Below, piece after piece: positions 20,361-29,319 of a stretch of DNA of 64,000 nucleotides. The position numbers and the translations under genes are program-made. Under the pieces are notes generated by a model. It made no database searches. It was not told the DNA's origin and saw nothing but the letters and a program-made list of their open reading frames with translations. The DNA lies in contig DLOY01000084.1 in NCBI GenBank assembly GCA_002478545.1, forward strand, positions 59,793-123,792, read 5' to 3'. The DNA comes from Micrococcales bacterium UBA7472 (GTDB taxonomy: Bacteria > Actinomycetota > Actinomycetes > Actinomycetales > Microbacteriaceae). Within the stretch, counting starts at the first letter, position 1, and every line of letters starts with the position of its first letter.

Positions 20361-21389
20361 CTATTCCACAATCGCCTGGAAGGCAGTAAATAGAAGCTCC
20401 GGAGTTGGCGCACTCAAAATGCTCGGCTTGCCAATTTGGTCGAGCACTACAAACCTAAGTGCGCCTGATCGCGCTTTCTTGTCGCGCTGCATGGTCGCCA
20501 AAAGTTGCTCCCAGCGATCAGCGCGATAGCTGAGTGGAAGTCCTAACCCTCCCAAAACCTTGCGGTGTCGCTCGAGATCCTTCTCACTGAGCTTTCCGGA
20601 GAGCATCGACAGCTCAGCGGCAAAGACCATGCCGATCGAGATGGCCGCCCCGTGGCGCCATTTGTAACGCTCAGCATGTTCGATAGCGTGGCCTAGGGTG
20701 TGTCCGTAGTTTAGAAACTCACGCTCACCCGACTCCTTGAAATCGGCTTCAGTCACTCGCTCTTTGATCGCGACCGAACGCTTTACGAGCTCCTCGATCA
20801 AATCTGACTTTGGATCGATTGCGCTTGGGTCCTCGAGTGCGTCAAGGATCCATGGGTCAGCGATAAAGCCGTATTTTGCCACTTCGGCCATGCCTGCGAT
20901 CAGATCGTTTTTTGGCAACGTCTCCAAGGTGTCGAGGTCGATGATCACGCGATGCGGAAGGTGAAAAGCTCCAACCAAGTTCTTACCCTCTGAGGTATTC
21001 ACGCCCGTCTTGCCACCGACTGCGGCATCGACCATTCCCAGTAGGGTGGTTGGAATTAGCACGCTCCTGACTCCGCGCAGCCAAGTAGCCGCAACAAAGC
21101 CAGCCAGATCAGTTGTTGCCCCACCGCCAAGCCCAATTACAGCATCATTGCGGTGAAAATCAGCCTGCCCCATGATGCCCCAGCAAAATGCTGCAACCTC
21201 GATGCGCTTGGCATCCTCACCGTTTGGGACCTCCGCCAAGATTGCCTCAAAACCTTGAACCGAAAGCCGCTCCCGGATCGCATCAGCGGTTGCAGATAGC
21301 GCCTGTGGGTGAACAATCAGGATCTTCTTAACGCCGTCAAGGGCTGCTGGGATTTCATCGAGTAATCCTCTGCCAACTACTGATCTCAT
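20361..21389 (-). CDS. aroB: 3-dehydroquinate synthase
   Basis: AroB converts DAHP to 3-dehydroquinate using NAD and zinc. The 342-residue protein shows GLGGGATTDLAGFVAATWLRG and PTTLLGMVDAAVGGKTGVN (nucleotide and substrate binding), the zinc ligands in AEVAKYGFI and NYGHTLGHAIEH, and HGAAISIGM. The ATG overlaps the aroK TGA (ATGA). It is 9 nt upstream of aroQ. The N-terminus is compact but complete. Confidence 0.96.
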   Translation of the reverse strand: MRSVVGRGLLDEIPAALDGVKKILIVHPQALSATADAIRERLSVQGFEAILAEVPNGEDAKRIEVAAFCWGIMGQADFHRNDAVIGLGGGATTDLAGFVAATWLRGVRSVLIPTTLLGMVDAAVGGKTGVNTSEGKNLVGAFHLPHRVIIDLDTLETLPKNDLIAGMAEVAKYGFIADPWILDALEDPSAIDPKSDLIEELVKRSVAIKERVTEADFKESGEREFLNYGHTLGHAIEHAERYKWRHGAAISIGMVFAAELSMLSGKLSEKDLERHRKVLGGLGLPLSYRADRWEQLLATMQRDKKARSGALRFVVLDQIGKPSILSAPTPELLFTAFQAIVE

Positions 21390-21877
21390 ATCCCTAATCC
21401 ATCTCTGATCTCTTGAATTAACTTCTTTATTGGCCTGCCACCGGTGAAGACAGTTTGCTTGGCCAACGCCCGGTAGGTGCTTAGTCGAGCATCGTAGATC
21501 TCTTGCCAGCGCCCCGGGTTATCCCTAATCAGCGGTCGCTTTGACATATTGACTTTGCCAATCACGTGTTCGGCGCTGGTGTCTAGGAAAATCACATGGT
21601 GCTTTGCGATGAGATCCTGATTGCGCTGTCGCAGGATCGCTCCGCCACCGGTTGCGACAACAGCTGGTTGCTCAAGTGCAGCCTCGAGATAGCGAGTTTC
21701 GAGATCACGAAAATGCTGTTCGCCCTTTTCCTCAAAGAGCTTGGTTATTGGGCCGTGGTCACCCGCAATCTGTTTATCGGTGTCGATAAATTGCAGCCCC
21801 AACTCCTTGGCCAGTTTCTTGCCCAAGGTGGTCTTACCCGACCCCATGGGTCCAATCAGGACGATTGCACCTGCCAT
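21386..21877 (-). CDS. aroK: Shikimate kinase
   Basis: AroK phosphorylates shikimate with ATP. The 163-residue protein has the P-loop LIGPMGSGKTTLGKKLA (7-23), the shikimate-binding FIDTDKQI and the GGGAIL glycine motif, and an arginine-rich lid SKRPLIRDNPGRW. It begins immediately after the aroC stop and overlaps aroB by ATGA, so aroC-K-B are probably coupled. Confidence 0.95.
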   Translation of the reverse strand: MAGAIVLIGPMGSGKTTLGKKLAKELGLQFIDTDKQIAGDHGPITKLFEEKGEQHFRDLETRYLEAALEQPAVVATGGGAILRQRNQDLIAKHHVIFLDTSAEHVIGKVNMSKRPLIRDNPGRWQEIYDARLSTYRALAKQTVFTGGRPIKKLIQEIRDGLGI

Positions 21878-23074
21878 CTAGGGCCTGACAATGCGTGAGC
21901 GCATCACCTCTGGGATGCTAGCGAGGTAGGAATCCAGGTTGCGCTTGGTCTCGGCAACCGAATCGCCACCGAATTTCTCCAAAACGCTATTTGCAATAAC
22001 CAACGAGACCATCGCCTCGACCACAACACCCGCCGCGGGGACCGCGCAAACATCGCTGCGTTGGTGGTGGGCAGTGGCGGCGTCGCCGGTGGCTGTGTCA
22101 AGCGTTCTGAGTGCTCTAGGCACGGTCGAAATCGGCTTCATGCCAGCGCGTACCCGAATGATCTCACCGTTGGACATTCCACCCTCGATGCCCCCCGCGC
22201 GATCAGTTACGCGACTTACCTCGCCGTCTTCACGCACAATCTCATCGTGAGCGACTGAGCCACGACGTTTGGTGGTTTCGAGTCCGTCACCGATCTCAAC
22301 TGATTTCATGGCTTGGATACCCATAACGGCAGCTGCCAGCTGGGCGTCAAGTCGACGGTCCCAGTGCACGTAGCTGCCTAAACCTGGTGGGCACCCGTAA
22401 ACCAATGTTTCGGTCACGCCACCAATGGTGTCTCCCTGAGAGTGACACTGATCAATCTCAGCAACCATGGCCTCGGACGCACTCTTGTCGAAGCAGCGAA
22501 CCGGGTCGTTATCCAACGTTTCTAGGTCTGCGGGTCTTGGCAGCTGGGTGGACTGGTTCTGAACTGGACCGATTGCAACGGTGTGGGTGACAAGTTCAAT
22601 CCCCAGCTCACGAAGGAAATTTTGAGCTATGCGGCCTAGAGCGACTCGGGTTGCGGTTTCTCTCGCACTAGCGCGCTCCAAGACTGGTCGGGCATCATCA
22701 AATCCGTACTTTTGCATGCCGGTGAAATCCGCATGTCCAGGCCTTGGTCGGGTTAGTGCAGCAGCTCTTGCTCCAGAGAGTTCTTCGGCCTCCACGGGTG
22801 CCGCACTCATAACGGTTTCCCATTTGGGCCACTCGGTGTTTGCGATTCTTAGCGCTACAGGCCCGCCCTGGCTAATGCCAAAGCGAACTCCGGCGGACAG
22901 CGTTACTTCATCCTGCTCAAATTTCATGCGCGCACCGCGGCCATAGCCGAGGCGACGACGCCCAAGGGCGTCTTGAATGTCTTCTTTGAGGATTGGCACT
23001 CCCGCGGGCAGCCCCTCAATCATTCCGATAAGTTCTGGGCCGTGGGATTCACCCGCAGTTATGAAGCGCAACAT
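21878..23074 (-). CDS. aroC: Chorismate synthase
   Basis: AroC converts EPSP to chorismate with reduced FMN. The 398-residue protein begins with the family signature [20 protein letters not shown]. It also has [18 protein letters not shown] and [17 protein letters not shown], and ends with the NSDVC-region equivalent [20 protein letters not shown]. It lies 4 nt after aroE on the same strand. The gene for EPSP synthase (aroA) is not in this window. Confidence 0.97.
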   Translation of the reverse strand: MLRFITAGESHGPELIGMIEGLPAGVPILKEDIQDALGRRRLGYGRGARMKFEQDEVTLSAGVRFGISQGGPVALRIANTEWPKWETVMSAAPVEAEELSGARAAALTRPRPGHADFTGMQKYGFDDARPVLERASARETATRVALGRIAQNFLRELGIELVTHTVAIGPVQNQSTQLPRPADLETLDNDPVRCFDKSASEAMVAEIDQCHSQGDTIGGVTETLVYGCPPGLGSYVHWDRRLDAQLAAAVMGIQAMKSVEIGDGLETTKRRGSVAHDEIVREDGEVSRVTDRAGGIEGGMSNGEIIRVRAGMKPISTVPRALRTLDTATGDAATAHHQRSDVCAVPAAGVVVEAMVSLVIANSVLEKFGGDSVAETKRNLDSYLASIPEVMRSRIVRP

Positions 23075-23078
23075 TCGA

Positions 23079-23858
23079 CTATTTTGCCACTTCGAGCGCC
23101 TTGCGCGCCGCGAGAAGAAGTTTTCCTTCGTTTTCCAACTGCTCGTCGATTTCTAGGCCATGGAAAAGCCGTTGCTGGCCAAGTGCCTGCCAAAGCAGCA
23201 TTTCAAGCCCGGATGCGCGGTTTTTCTCGGGAAAATGCAGTGCCAGTTTGGTTGGCCAAGGGTGGTAAACCACATCCAGTAGCACGCCCTTGTATTCACC
23301 CTTGAGCTGAGTATCCAGAGCTCCAGCAACCACTGTGCTGATGACTGCCGGTTGACTCAGAGCGGTGTGTAGTTTCTCGATGGCCGAAATCTCAAACTCT
23401 TCGGCAAGCTTTCTGGCCTTATCCGGCGACCTACCCCAAACTGAGACATTTTTGCCAAGTTCGAGCATTGCAACGATTGCGCTTCGAGCGGTTGCGCCGG
23501 TGCCAAGCACCGCTACCGAACTGAACTTCTTGCCGATAAGTGCCTGCTGAATGCCAAACACATCGGTGTTGTAGGCATCCCACCCAGCGTCAGTTCTGAC
23601 CAGGGTGTTGGCGGCCTGGGCTTGAATCGCGACAAAATCAGCACGCTTGCCGACATCAAGAGCTTCTTCTTTGAGCGGCATCGTAAGACTCAGACCTTGC
23701 CAGCTTTCGTCCAGGGTGGCGAGAAATTCAGCCACTCCTGATTCCAACTCGATTCGGTCATAACTGTGCTTCTCGCCAAGTTCAGCAAAAATCGCGCTGT
23801 GAATCTCAGGAGATTTTGAATGGCTGATTGGCGAGCCCAGCACCGCGAACTTACTCAT
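23079..23858 (-). CDS. aroE: Shikimate dehydrogenase
   Basis: AroE reduces 3-dehydroshikimate with NADPH. The 259-residue protein has the substrate-binding [16 protein letters not shown] at the N-terminus, catalytic Lys in [10 protein letters not shown] and the NADP-binding glycine motif [12 protein letters not shown]. The start at the ATG 23858 gives the usual [14 protein letters not shown] opening and an 8-nt overlap with mltG. An open extension of 21 codons upstream lies wholly within mltG and I reject it. Confidence 0.95.
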   Translation of the reverse strand: MSKFAVLGSPISHSKSPEIHSAIFAELGEKHSYDRIELESGVAEFLATLDESWQGLSLTMPLKEEALDVGKRADFVAIQAQAANTLVRTDAGWDAYNTDVFGIQQALIGKKFSSVAVLGTGATARSAIVAMLELGKNVSVWGRSPDKARKLAEEFEISAIEKLHTALSQPAVISTVVAGALDTQLKGEYKGVLLDVVYHPWPTKLALHFPEKNRASGLEMLLWQALGQQRLFHGLEIDEQLENEGKLLLAARKALEVAK

Positions 23859-24909
23859 TCCAGTCCGGATTCTCTCTGAGCCACTTTCGATAAAGCTCGG
23901 CTGCTTTTTCATGTTCTGCAAGCGTGTTCGAGAAAACGGTTTCGCCAGTTTTTAGATTTATGGCAACAAAGAACAACCAGTCTCCATCTGCTGGTCGCAG
24001 CGCAGCTTCTATCGCAAGTGATCCTGGATTACCTACCGGACCAACCGGAACACCTTTATAGATGTAGGTGTTGAAGGGGTTCGAAGCATCCTTGACCCCA
24101 TCCGTGAAGTTCGACTGCTCCCCCTCATAGCGATACTTCACGGTCGGGTCTGACTGCAGCAACATGCCCTTGTCGAGTCGATTTGCGAAAACCCTCGAAA
24201 TCTTGAAGAAATCTTCTTCGTGTTTGCCTTCGGCTTGAATTAGCGCAGCCAGCGAAAGCAGATCATGTGCATCCTTGAGCTCCACACCAAAGCCAGCAAG
24301 CTCGGCTTCCATTCGATCGACCATCGTCTTGATCACGGTCTCGGCTGTGACGTTTGGATCAAATGTGTAGGTTGCTGGGAAAAGGTAGCCCTCAAGCGTT
24401 GGAGCTTCTTTTGAAACGCGACCACGCTGTGTTTCAAGCGCTGCATACAGGTCATCGCTTTTGAGCGACAGCGCCTCAGCAACCAGTGGAATAAGTTGCT
24501 GAATGCGCATCCCCTCTGGGATTGTCACCTGATTCACAACGCGGTTCTTGCCATCGATCAATAGTCGAAGCGCTTTAGCACCGGAAATTTTGGTGGGGAA
24601 ACTGTAGGTGCCGGGGTAAATGGTGAAATCGGCATTCAGCATTTCGCGGTATATGGCATCGAAGCTCTTGACGATGTCAGCCTCAACCATCTTGCTAGCA
24701 ACTGCGGCGCCGTCATCACCAGCAACGATGGTGATCGTAGTTTCGGGTCCAGGTTCTCCGTCGTAGTCCTCTACAACGAATTTGGAGAGGTAGGACTTTA
24801 TAGAGTCGTAGCTAAAGGCCACCACTGCGAGTGAACCAAGCAGAAGTGCCCCAATGGTGACCAGTGAAATAAGGAGGTTGCGCTTACCGCGCTGAGTCGA
24901 GTTACTCAT
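23851..24909 (-). CDS. mltG: Endolytic murein transglycosylase MltG
   Basis: MltG (YceG family) cleaves nascent glycan strands and is thought to terminate peptidoglycan chains. The 352-residue protein has a short cytoplasmic N-terminus, one transmembrane helix (about 11-33, LLISLVTIGALLLGSLAVVA) and an extracellular YceG domain. The active-site region AALIQAEGKHEEDFFKISRV with its catalytic glutamate is visible, followed by MLLQSDPTVKY and GNPGSLAIEAALRP. A GTG three codons upstream at 24918 is the alternative start. The ATG gives the 8-nt overlap with ruvX seen elsewhere here. The ruvX-mltG-aroE order is conserved in actinobacteria. Confidence 0.93.
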   Translation of the reverse strand: MSNSTQRGKRNLLISLVTIGALLLGSLAVVAFSYDSIKSYLSKFVVEDYDGEPGPETTITIVAGDDGAAVASKMVEADIVKSFDAIYREMLNADFTIYPGTYSFPTKISGAKALRLLIDGKNRVVNQVTIPEGMRIQQLIPLVAEALSLKSDDLYAALETQRGRVSKEAPTLEGYLFPATYTFDPNVTAETVIKTMVDRMEAELAGFGVELKDAHDLLSLAALIQAEGKHEEDFFKISRVFANRLDKGMLLQSDPTVKYRYEGEQSNFTDGVKDASNPFNTYIYKGVPVGPVGNPGSLAIEAALRPADGDWLFFVAINLKTGETVFSNTLAEHEKAAELYRKWLRENPDWNE

Positions 24910-25336
24910 CAAATTCACTCGGATCCTTACCCGCTAGTTGACCTTCTCGCTCACTCTGAAGCGCAAACTCCAGAATCTGCTGAGCGGCTTGGGCGTCAAC
25001 AATACCCTTTGAGTTTTTAGCATTCTTTCCACTGGCCCGGAGCAGGGCGTGTGCACTCTTTGTGGTGAGTCGCTCGTCGATCAAACGCACCGGTGCAAAT
25101 GCTGCCAACTGACGCGCGAAGGTCAGTGCATTTGCTGTTGATTGCGTGTGGTTCCCACTGAGTGACAGCGGGAGCCCAACGTAGATGGCCGCAACCTGCT
25201 TCTGCTGCGCAATCTCAACCACTTCACTGACGGCGTTTTCTGAGAACGCCAGCACTTCAAGCGGGATAGCTAAGCTGCCCTCTGAAATGGCAAGACCGAC
25301 TCGGCTTTGACCGACATCGACCGCCAGCTTTCTCAT
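24902..25336 (-). CDS. ruvX: Putative Holliday junction resolvase / pre-16S rRNA nuclease YqgF
   Basis: This 144-residue RNase H-fold protein has the N-terminal acidic motif LAVDVGQSRVGLAISE, VGLPLSLSGN, RLIDERLTTKSAH and the C-terminal VDAQAAQQILE of the YqgF/RuvX family. In Escherichia coli the family member matures the 5' end of 16S rRNA; a resolvase role was also proposed. It overlaps the alaS stop as ATGA and is followed by mltG, the common actinobacterial order alaS-ruvX-mltG. Confidence 0.93.
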   Translation of the reverse strand: MRKLAVDVGQSRVGLAISEGSLAIPLEVLAFSENAVSEVVEIAQQKQVAAIYVGLPLSLSGNHTQSTANALTFARQLAAFAPVRLIDERLTTKSAHALLRASGKNAKNSKGIVDAQAAQQILEFALQSEREGQLAGKDPSEFDE

Positions 25337-27969
25337 CTGATCAGACCGGTCGCAATCGCGATTGCGGCGTCGAGCTTGTTGGCATCAATACCGCCACCTT
25401 GAGCAAGATCCGCCTTGCCACCACCGCCACCACCAAGTTCGACCGCTGCAGCCTTTGCGAGCTCTCCAGCCTTGATGCCCTGCTCGATCGCCTGCTGACC
25501 ACATGCAACCATCACCGTTGGTCGAGATTCAAACTCCGCTCCCAAGATCACGACTGCTTTACCGCCAAGCTGTTCACGCGCTGCAGTGGCCAGGTTTCGA
25601 AGGCTTTCTGAATTGGTGCTCTCCAGTTTCGCGCTCAAGACCTGCAGACCCGCAATCTCTGTGGCGCTTGCAAGTAGAGCTGGCAATTTGGCCAGCGCTT
25701 GAGCCGCCTCGAGTTCGGCAATCTTGCGGTTTGCCTGACGCAGTTCTTCAAGAGCGTCTGCAATCTTGCTCTCAAGCTCGGCGGCAGGTGCCTTCACCGA
25801 GGCAGCAAGTCGCTTCACCAGGTCGCGCTCACGGGTTAGGTTGCGAAGTGCATCGATCCCGACAAAGGCTTCAATGCGTCGAGCTCCAGACCCTACCGAG
25901 GACTCGTTGCTGATTGAGACCAAACCGATTTGGCTGGAGCGAGATACGTGAGTTCCACCACAAAGCTCTCTTGACCATGGACCACCAACTTGAACCACTC
26001 GGACCGATTCATCGTAGGTTTCGCCAAAGAGTGCGATCGCGCCCCACTCCTTTGCTTCAGGCAAGGTCATGAACTGGGCAGAGACAGCCAGGTCGGAGCG
26101 AATTGCTAGGTTGGAAACCTCTTCAATTTCGCTCTTAGCGCTCTCTGAAAGCGCCTCTCCCCAAGCAAAGTCAAGTCGCATGTAGCCAGGCTTGTTGAAA
26201 GATCCAGACTGCAATGCCTCTGGACCGAGAACCTGACGAAGCGCCGCGTGCACCACGTGGGTTGCAGAGTGTGCCTGACAAGCACCGAGACGCCAGTTCG
26301 CATCAACAAGAGTTTCTGCGACCGTGCCGGTTGTGACCTCGCCGCTCAGTACTCTCACTTTGTGTGAGAAAAGGCCCTTGACTGGCTTTTGCACATCTAG
26401 CACCTCTAGCTCAAAGCCATCACCGCGGATGATTCCAGCGTCAGCTGCCTGACCACCAGACTCTGCGTAAAGTGAGGTCTTATCGATAAACAGTTCACCC
26501 AATTCGCCTTCACGAAGCGCCTGAGTCACTTCGCCATCTCTGATCAGACCAAGTACTCGCCCTTCAGCACTCAAACTCTCGTAGCCGAGGAACTGGGTTT
26601 CACCCTTTTGCCTAAATTCGCTGTAGACCTGCAGACCGGCTGCTCCGACCTTCTTGCTCTTTGCGTCTTCTTTGGCTCGCTGCTTCTGCTCGGTCATGAG
26701 TCGGTTGAACTCATCGCGGTCCACGCTTAGACCGTTCTCCTCGGCAATCTCTTGAGTTAGATCGATTGGGAAGCCATAGGTGTCGTGAAGTAGGAATGCG
26801 ATGTCGCCACCCAGAGAGCCCTGGGCATTCGAGATTGCCTCTTCAAGAACTACGGTGCCCGCCTCCAGAGTGCGACGGAATCCTGCTTCTTCGGCGAGAG
26901 CTGAGCGAAGAACTCTAGGGAAAGTTTCTTCTAATTCTGGATACGCCTCGACCATCGCGTTTTTAGAGGTTGTGAAGAGTCTTTCGAAACTTGGCTCGGA
27001 AACACCAATTAGACGCAGTGCTCGAATGGAGCGGCGAAGTAGTCGGCGAAGGATGTAGCCACGACCCTCATTTGATGGCGTGACTCCGTCAGACATCAGC
27101 ATCAGTGCAGAGCGGATGTGGTCAGCGACGACACGCATCCTGACATCGTCTTGCTCATTAGCCCCGTAGCGCTTGCCACTTAGTTCGGCAGCTACATCAA
27201 TCAGTGGTCTGACCTGGTCGATCTCGTAGATGTTCTCAACACCCTGGAGCAAGAACGCAACGCGCTCAAGGCCCATTCCGGTGTCGATGTTCTTCTTGGG
27301 GAGCTCGCCCAGGATTTCGTAGTGATCCTTGGTGCCGCCATCAGCACGTTCATACTGCATGAACACGAGGTTCCAGATCTCGATGTAACGATCTTCATCG
27401 GCCTCCGGACCGCCCTCAACGCCATACTCCGGACCGCGATCGAAATAGATCTCGGAACATGGTCCGGCAGGACCACGCTGGCCAGTGGACCAGTAATTGT
27501 CTTTCATGCCTCGCTTTTGAATGCGCTCGCGTGGAATCGAAGAGTTCTTTAGCCAGTAATCAATGGCCTCGTCATCATCCTGATAGACCGTCACCCAAAG
27601 CCGCTCTGGATCAAACCCTAAGCCGCCGTCTTCTAGCTTGCCGGTGAGCAGTTCCCAGGCAAAGGCGATTGCCTCTTCCTTGAAGTAGTCGCCAAACGAA
27701 AAGTTTCCGTTCATCTGGAAGAACGTTCCGTGACGCGTGGTCTTACCTACTTCGTCGATGTCCAGGGTTCTGACGCACTTCTGCACGCTCGTTGCACGAG
27801 GGTAAGGAGCTGGCAGTACGCCTGTCATGTAAGGAATGAAGGGCACCATTCCCGCCACCACGAACATGAGGGTCGGGTCTTGAGAAATTAGTGGTGCACT
27901 GGGAACAACGGTGTGGCCCTTGCGTTCGAAGAACTCAAGCCACCGCCGTTTGATTTCGGCAGTCTTCAT
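25333..27969 (-). CDS. alaS: Alanyl-tRNA synthetase
   Basis: AlaS charges tRNA-Ala. The 878-residue protein has the class II catalytic core (about 1-250, with NGNFSFGDYFKEEAI), the tRNA-recognition region and the editing domain with zinc ligands in HSATHVVHAAL and CGGTHVS. A coiled-coil and glycine-rich C-terminal C-Ala domain follows (LGGGGGGKADLAQGGG). It follows the small membrane-associated protein at 27977-28234 by 7 nt, with a weak ribosome site. No T-box leader is visible upstream. Confidence 0.97.
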   Translation of the reverse strand: MKTAEIKRRWLEFFERKGHTVVPSAPLISQDPTLMFVVAGMVPFIPYMTGVLPAPYPRATSVQKCVRTLDIDEVGKTTRHGTFFQMNGNFSFGDYFKEEAIAFAWELLTGKLEDGGLGFDPERLWVTVYQDDDEAIDYWLKNSSIPRERIQKRGMKDNYWSTGQRGPAGPCSEIYFDRGPEYGVEGGPEADEDRYIEIWNLVFMQYERADGGTKDHYEILGELPKKNIDTGMGLERVAFLLQGVENIYEIDQVRPLIDVAAELSGKRYGANEQDDVRMRVVADHIRSALMLMSDGVTPSNEGRGYILRRLLRRSIRALRLIGVSEPSFERLFTTSKNAMVEAYPELEETFPRVLRSALAEEAGFRRTLEAGTVVLEEAISNAQGSLGGDIAFLLHDTYGFPIDLTQEIAEENGLSVDRDEFNRLMTEQKQRAKEDAKSKKVGAAGLQVYSEFRQKGETQFLGYESLSAEGRVLGLIRDGEVTQALREGELGELFIDKTSLYAESGGQAADAGIIRGDGFELEVLDVQKPVKGLFSHKVRVLSGEVTTGTVAETLVDANWRLGACQAHSATHVVHAALRQVLGPEALQSGSFNKPGYMRLDFAWGEALSESAKSEIEEVSNLAIRSDLAVSAQFMTLPEAKEWGAIALFGETYDESVRVVQVGGPWSRELCGGTHVSRSSQIGLVSISNESSVGSGARRIEAFVGIDALRNLTRERDLVKRLAASVKAPAAELESKIADALEELRQANRKIAELEAAQALAKLPALLASATEIAGLQVLSAKLESTNSESLRNLATAAREQLGGKAVVILGAEFESRPTVMVACGQQAIEQGIKAGELAKAAAVELGGGGGGKADLAQGGGIDANKLDAAIAIATGLIR

Positions 27970-27976
27970 GGATTAT

Positions 27977-28234
27977 CTACTTTGCGGTAGTGGTTTTGCG
28001 CTTTGCTGCTGGCTTACTCGCTGCAGGCTTAGCTGAAGTCTTAGCGACTGGCTTTGCTGGAGCCTCAAGCTCCGCTTCGCGCTCGAGGTAACCCTCTTTG
28101 ACCGCGGAAGCAAAATCCTTTGCGGCGTCAATCGCCTCATCCAAGGCAAGCTGCGCCTTTGGGTTGTCTCGAAGTTGAATCACGGTGATCGCACCAAGTG
28201 AGATGCCGGCCACAAACCAACCAAGTTTCGACAT
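27977..28234 (-). CDS. Small membrane-anchored protein with Lys/Ala/Pro-rich tail
   Basis: This 85-residue protein of unknown function has an N-terminal hydrophobic helix (about 5-20, GWFVAGISLGAITVIQL), a central amphipathic helical segment (about 28-57) and a C-terminal tail of about 27 residues made mostly of Lys, Ala, Pro, Thr and Ser, resembling histone H1-type tails. A small protein in this position, between a DUF948 protein and alaS, is conserved in actinobacteria. It starts 2 nt after the DUF948 gene with AGGTAATC upstream. A role at the membrane with the DUF948 partner is an inference from the constant pairing. Confidence 0.75.
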   Translation of the reverse strand: MSKLGWFVAGISLGAITVIQLRDNPKAQLALDEAIDAAKDFASAVKEGYLEREAELEAPAKPVAKTSAKPAASKPAAKRKTTTAK

Positions 28235-28236
28235 GA

Positions 28237-28584
28237 TTACCTCCGCTTTCCAAGGGTCTTCACGACACCCTGCACTACACCAAACAGCTTAGCCAGCGGG
28301 GCGCCAAGTGAAGCTGTAAATACCGCGACCAAGGAGCTAATGTTCTCGGTCACCTGCTCAACGTCTTCGGTGATTTGGTCAATTCGCTTTAGCTGCTTGT
28401 TTGCTTCTGTCAGCGTCACGCGCGCTTCCGCAAGCATTGGTTCGAGTTCTTGGTTGAAGGTGCTTACAGTTCTAGCGGTTTCATCAACCAGCTTCGCAAC
28501 CTTTATCAGCACGAAGCCAATAAACAAAATGAGCAGGGCGAAACTGCTGGCAAAGATAATGCCGGCAATTTCGCCACCGCTCAT
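28237..28584 (-). CDS. DUF948-family membrane protein
   Basis: This 115-residue protein begins with a transmembrane helix (about 5-28, AGIIFASSFALLILFIGFVLI) followed by a long coiled-coil-prone region (about 32-95, with TARTVSTFNQELEPMLAEA). That organisation is typical of DUF948, which resembles the linker parts of chemoreceptors. Function is unknown. It starts 6 nt after rpsD and is followed by the small Lys/Ala-rich protein and alaS, a conserved actinobacterial arrangement. Confidence 0.8.
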   Translation of the reverse strand: MSGGEIAGIIFASSFALLILFIGFVLIKVAKLVDETARTVSTFNQELEPMLAEARVTLTEANKQLKRIDQITEDVEQVTENISSLVAVFTASLGAPLAKLFGVVQGVVKTLGKRR

Positions 28585-28590
28585 AAGGTC

Positions 28591-29220
28591 TTACCTCGCT
28601 GCGTAGTACTCAACAACCAGCTGAACTTCACAGGTCACTGGAACTTCGGCGCGCTTAGGGCGACGAACCAGGGTTGCCTGCAGCTTGTCCAGCTGAACGC
28701 TTAGGTACTCAGGGGTGGTTGCTAGCACATCAGCGTTTCCGCCAGCTGCTGCAACCTGGAAAGGCTCGGTCTTCTCGCTCTTGGCGTGGACGTGAATCAT
28801 CTGTCCAGGCTTCACGCGGAAGGATGGACGGTCAATTCGCTGACCATCGACCAAGATGTGGCGGTGTACGACCATCTGGCGAGCCTGAGCCATGGTGCGA
28901 GCGAAACCGGAGCGCAGCACGAGAGCGTCAAGGCGCATCTCTAGCAGCTCTACTAGGTTCTCACCGGTTAGACCTTCAGTGCGCTTGGCTTCCTGGAAGG
29001 TCTTGCGAAGCTGAGCCTCGCGAATTCCATACTGTGCGCGCAGGCGCTGCTTCTCACGCAGACGAACTGCGTAGTCAGAGTCGGACTTGCGCTTGGTGCG
29101 GCCGTGCTGACCAGGTGCGTATGGACGCTTCTCCATGTACTTTGCAGCCTTTGGAGTTAGCGCGATTCCGAGTGAACGCGACAAACGGGTCTTGCTACGG
29201 GTTCTAGTTGTCTTTGACAA
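28591..29220 (-). CDS. rpsD: 30S ribosomal protein S4
   Basis: S4 nucleates assembly of the 30S body. The 209-residue protein has the S4 N-terminal part (RSKTRLSRSLGIAL, KRPYAPGQHG) without obvious zinc cysteines and the RNA-binding S4 domain MRLDALVLRSGFARTMAQAR followed by QMVVHRHILVDGQ. It starts with TTG at 29220; AAAGG lies about 8 nt upstream and no ATG restores the N-terminus. Here rpsD stands alone with the alaS group rather than in an alpha operon, as in other actinobacteria. Confidence 0.96.
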   Translation of the reverse strand: MSKTTRTRSKTRLSRSLGIALTPKAAKYMEKRPYAPGQHGRTKRKSDSDYAVRLREKQRLRAQYGIREAQLRKTFQEAKRTEGLTGENLVELLEMRLDALVLRSGFARTMAQARQMVVHRHILVDGQRIDRPSFRVKPGQMIHVHAKSEKTEPFQVAAAGGNADVLATTPEYLSVQLDKLQATLVRRPKRAEVPVTCEVQLVVEYYAAR

Positions 29221-29290
29221 AAAGGTACCTTTCGAATTTTGGTATTGGGACTTGTTCCTCTCCCAGCCGCTGGATCAGAACAACTTGCAA

Positions 29291-29319
29291 AGCTTACCAG
29301 TCGAGCTAAAAGCTGTCAC
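29291..29319 (-). promoter_or_regulatory. Candidate promoter for rpsD and the downstream block
   Basis: On the minus strand GTGACA (plus 29314-29319) and TAAGCT (plus 29291-29296) are separated by 17 nt, and a TG precedes the -10 box by one base (TGGTAAGCT, extended type). The -35 box overlaps the rarA stop codon. Transcription would start near 29284, leaving a leader of about 65 nt before the rpsD TTG. That leader contains short self-complementary stretches, such as TGGGA and TCCCA, but no structure I recognise. Confidence 0.55.

Noticed and set aside
27970..27976. T-box or independent promoter before alaS
   Set aside because: Only 7 nt separate alaS from the upstream gene.
29221..29284. 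S4 autoregulatory leader before rpsD
   Set aside because: Short complementary stretches exist, but nothing matches a known S4 leader and pairing is weak.
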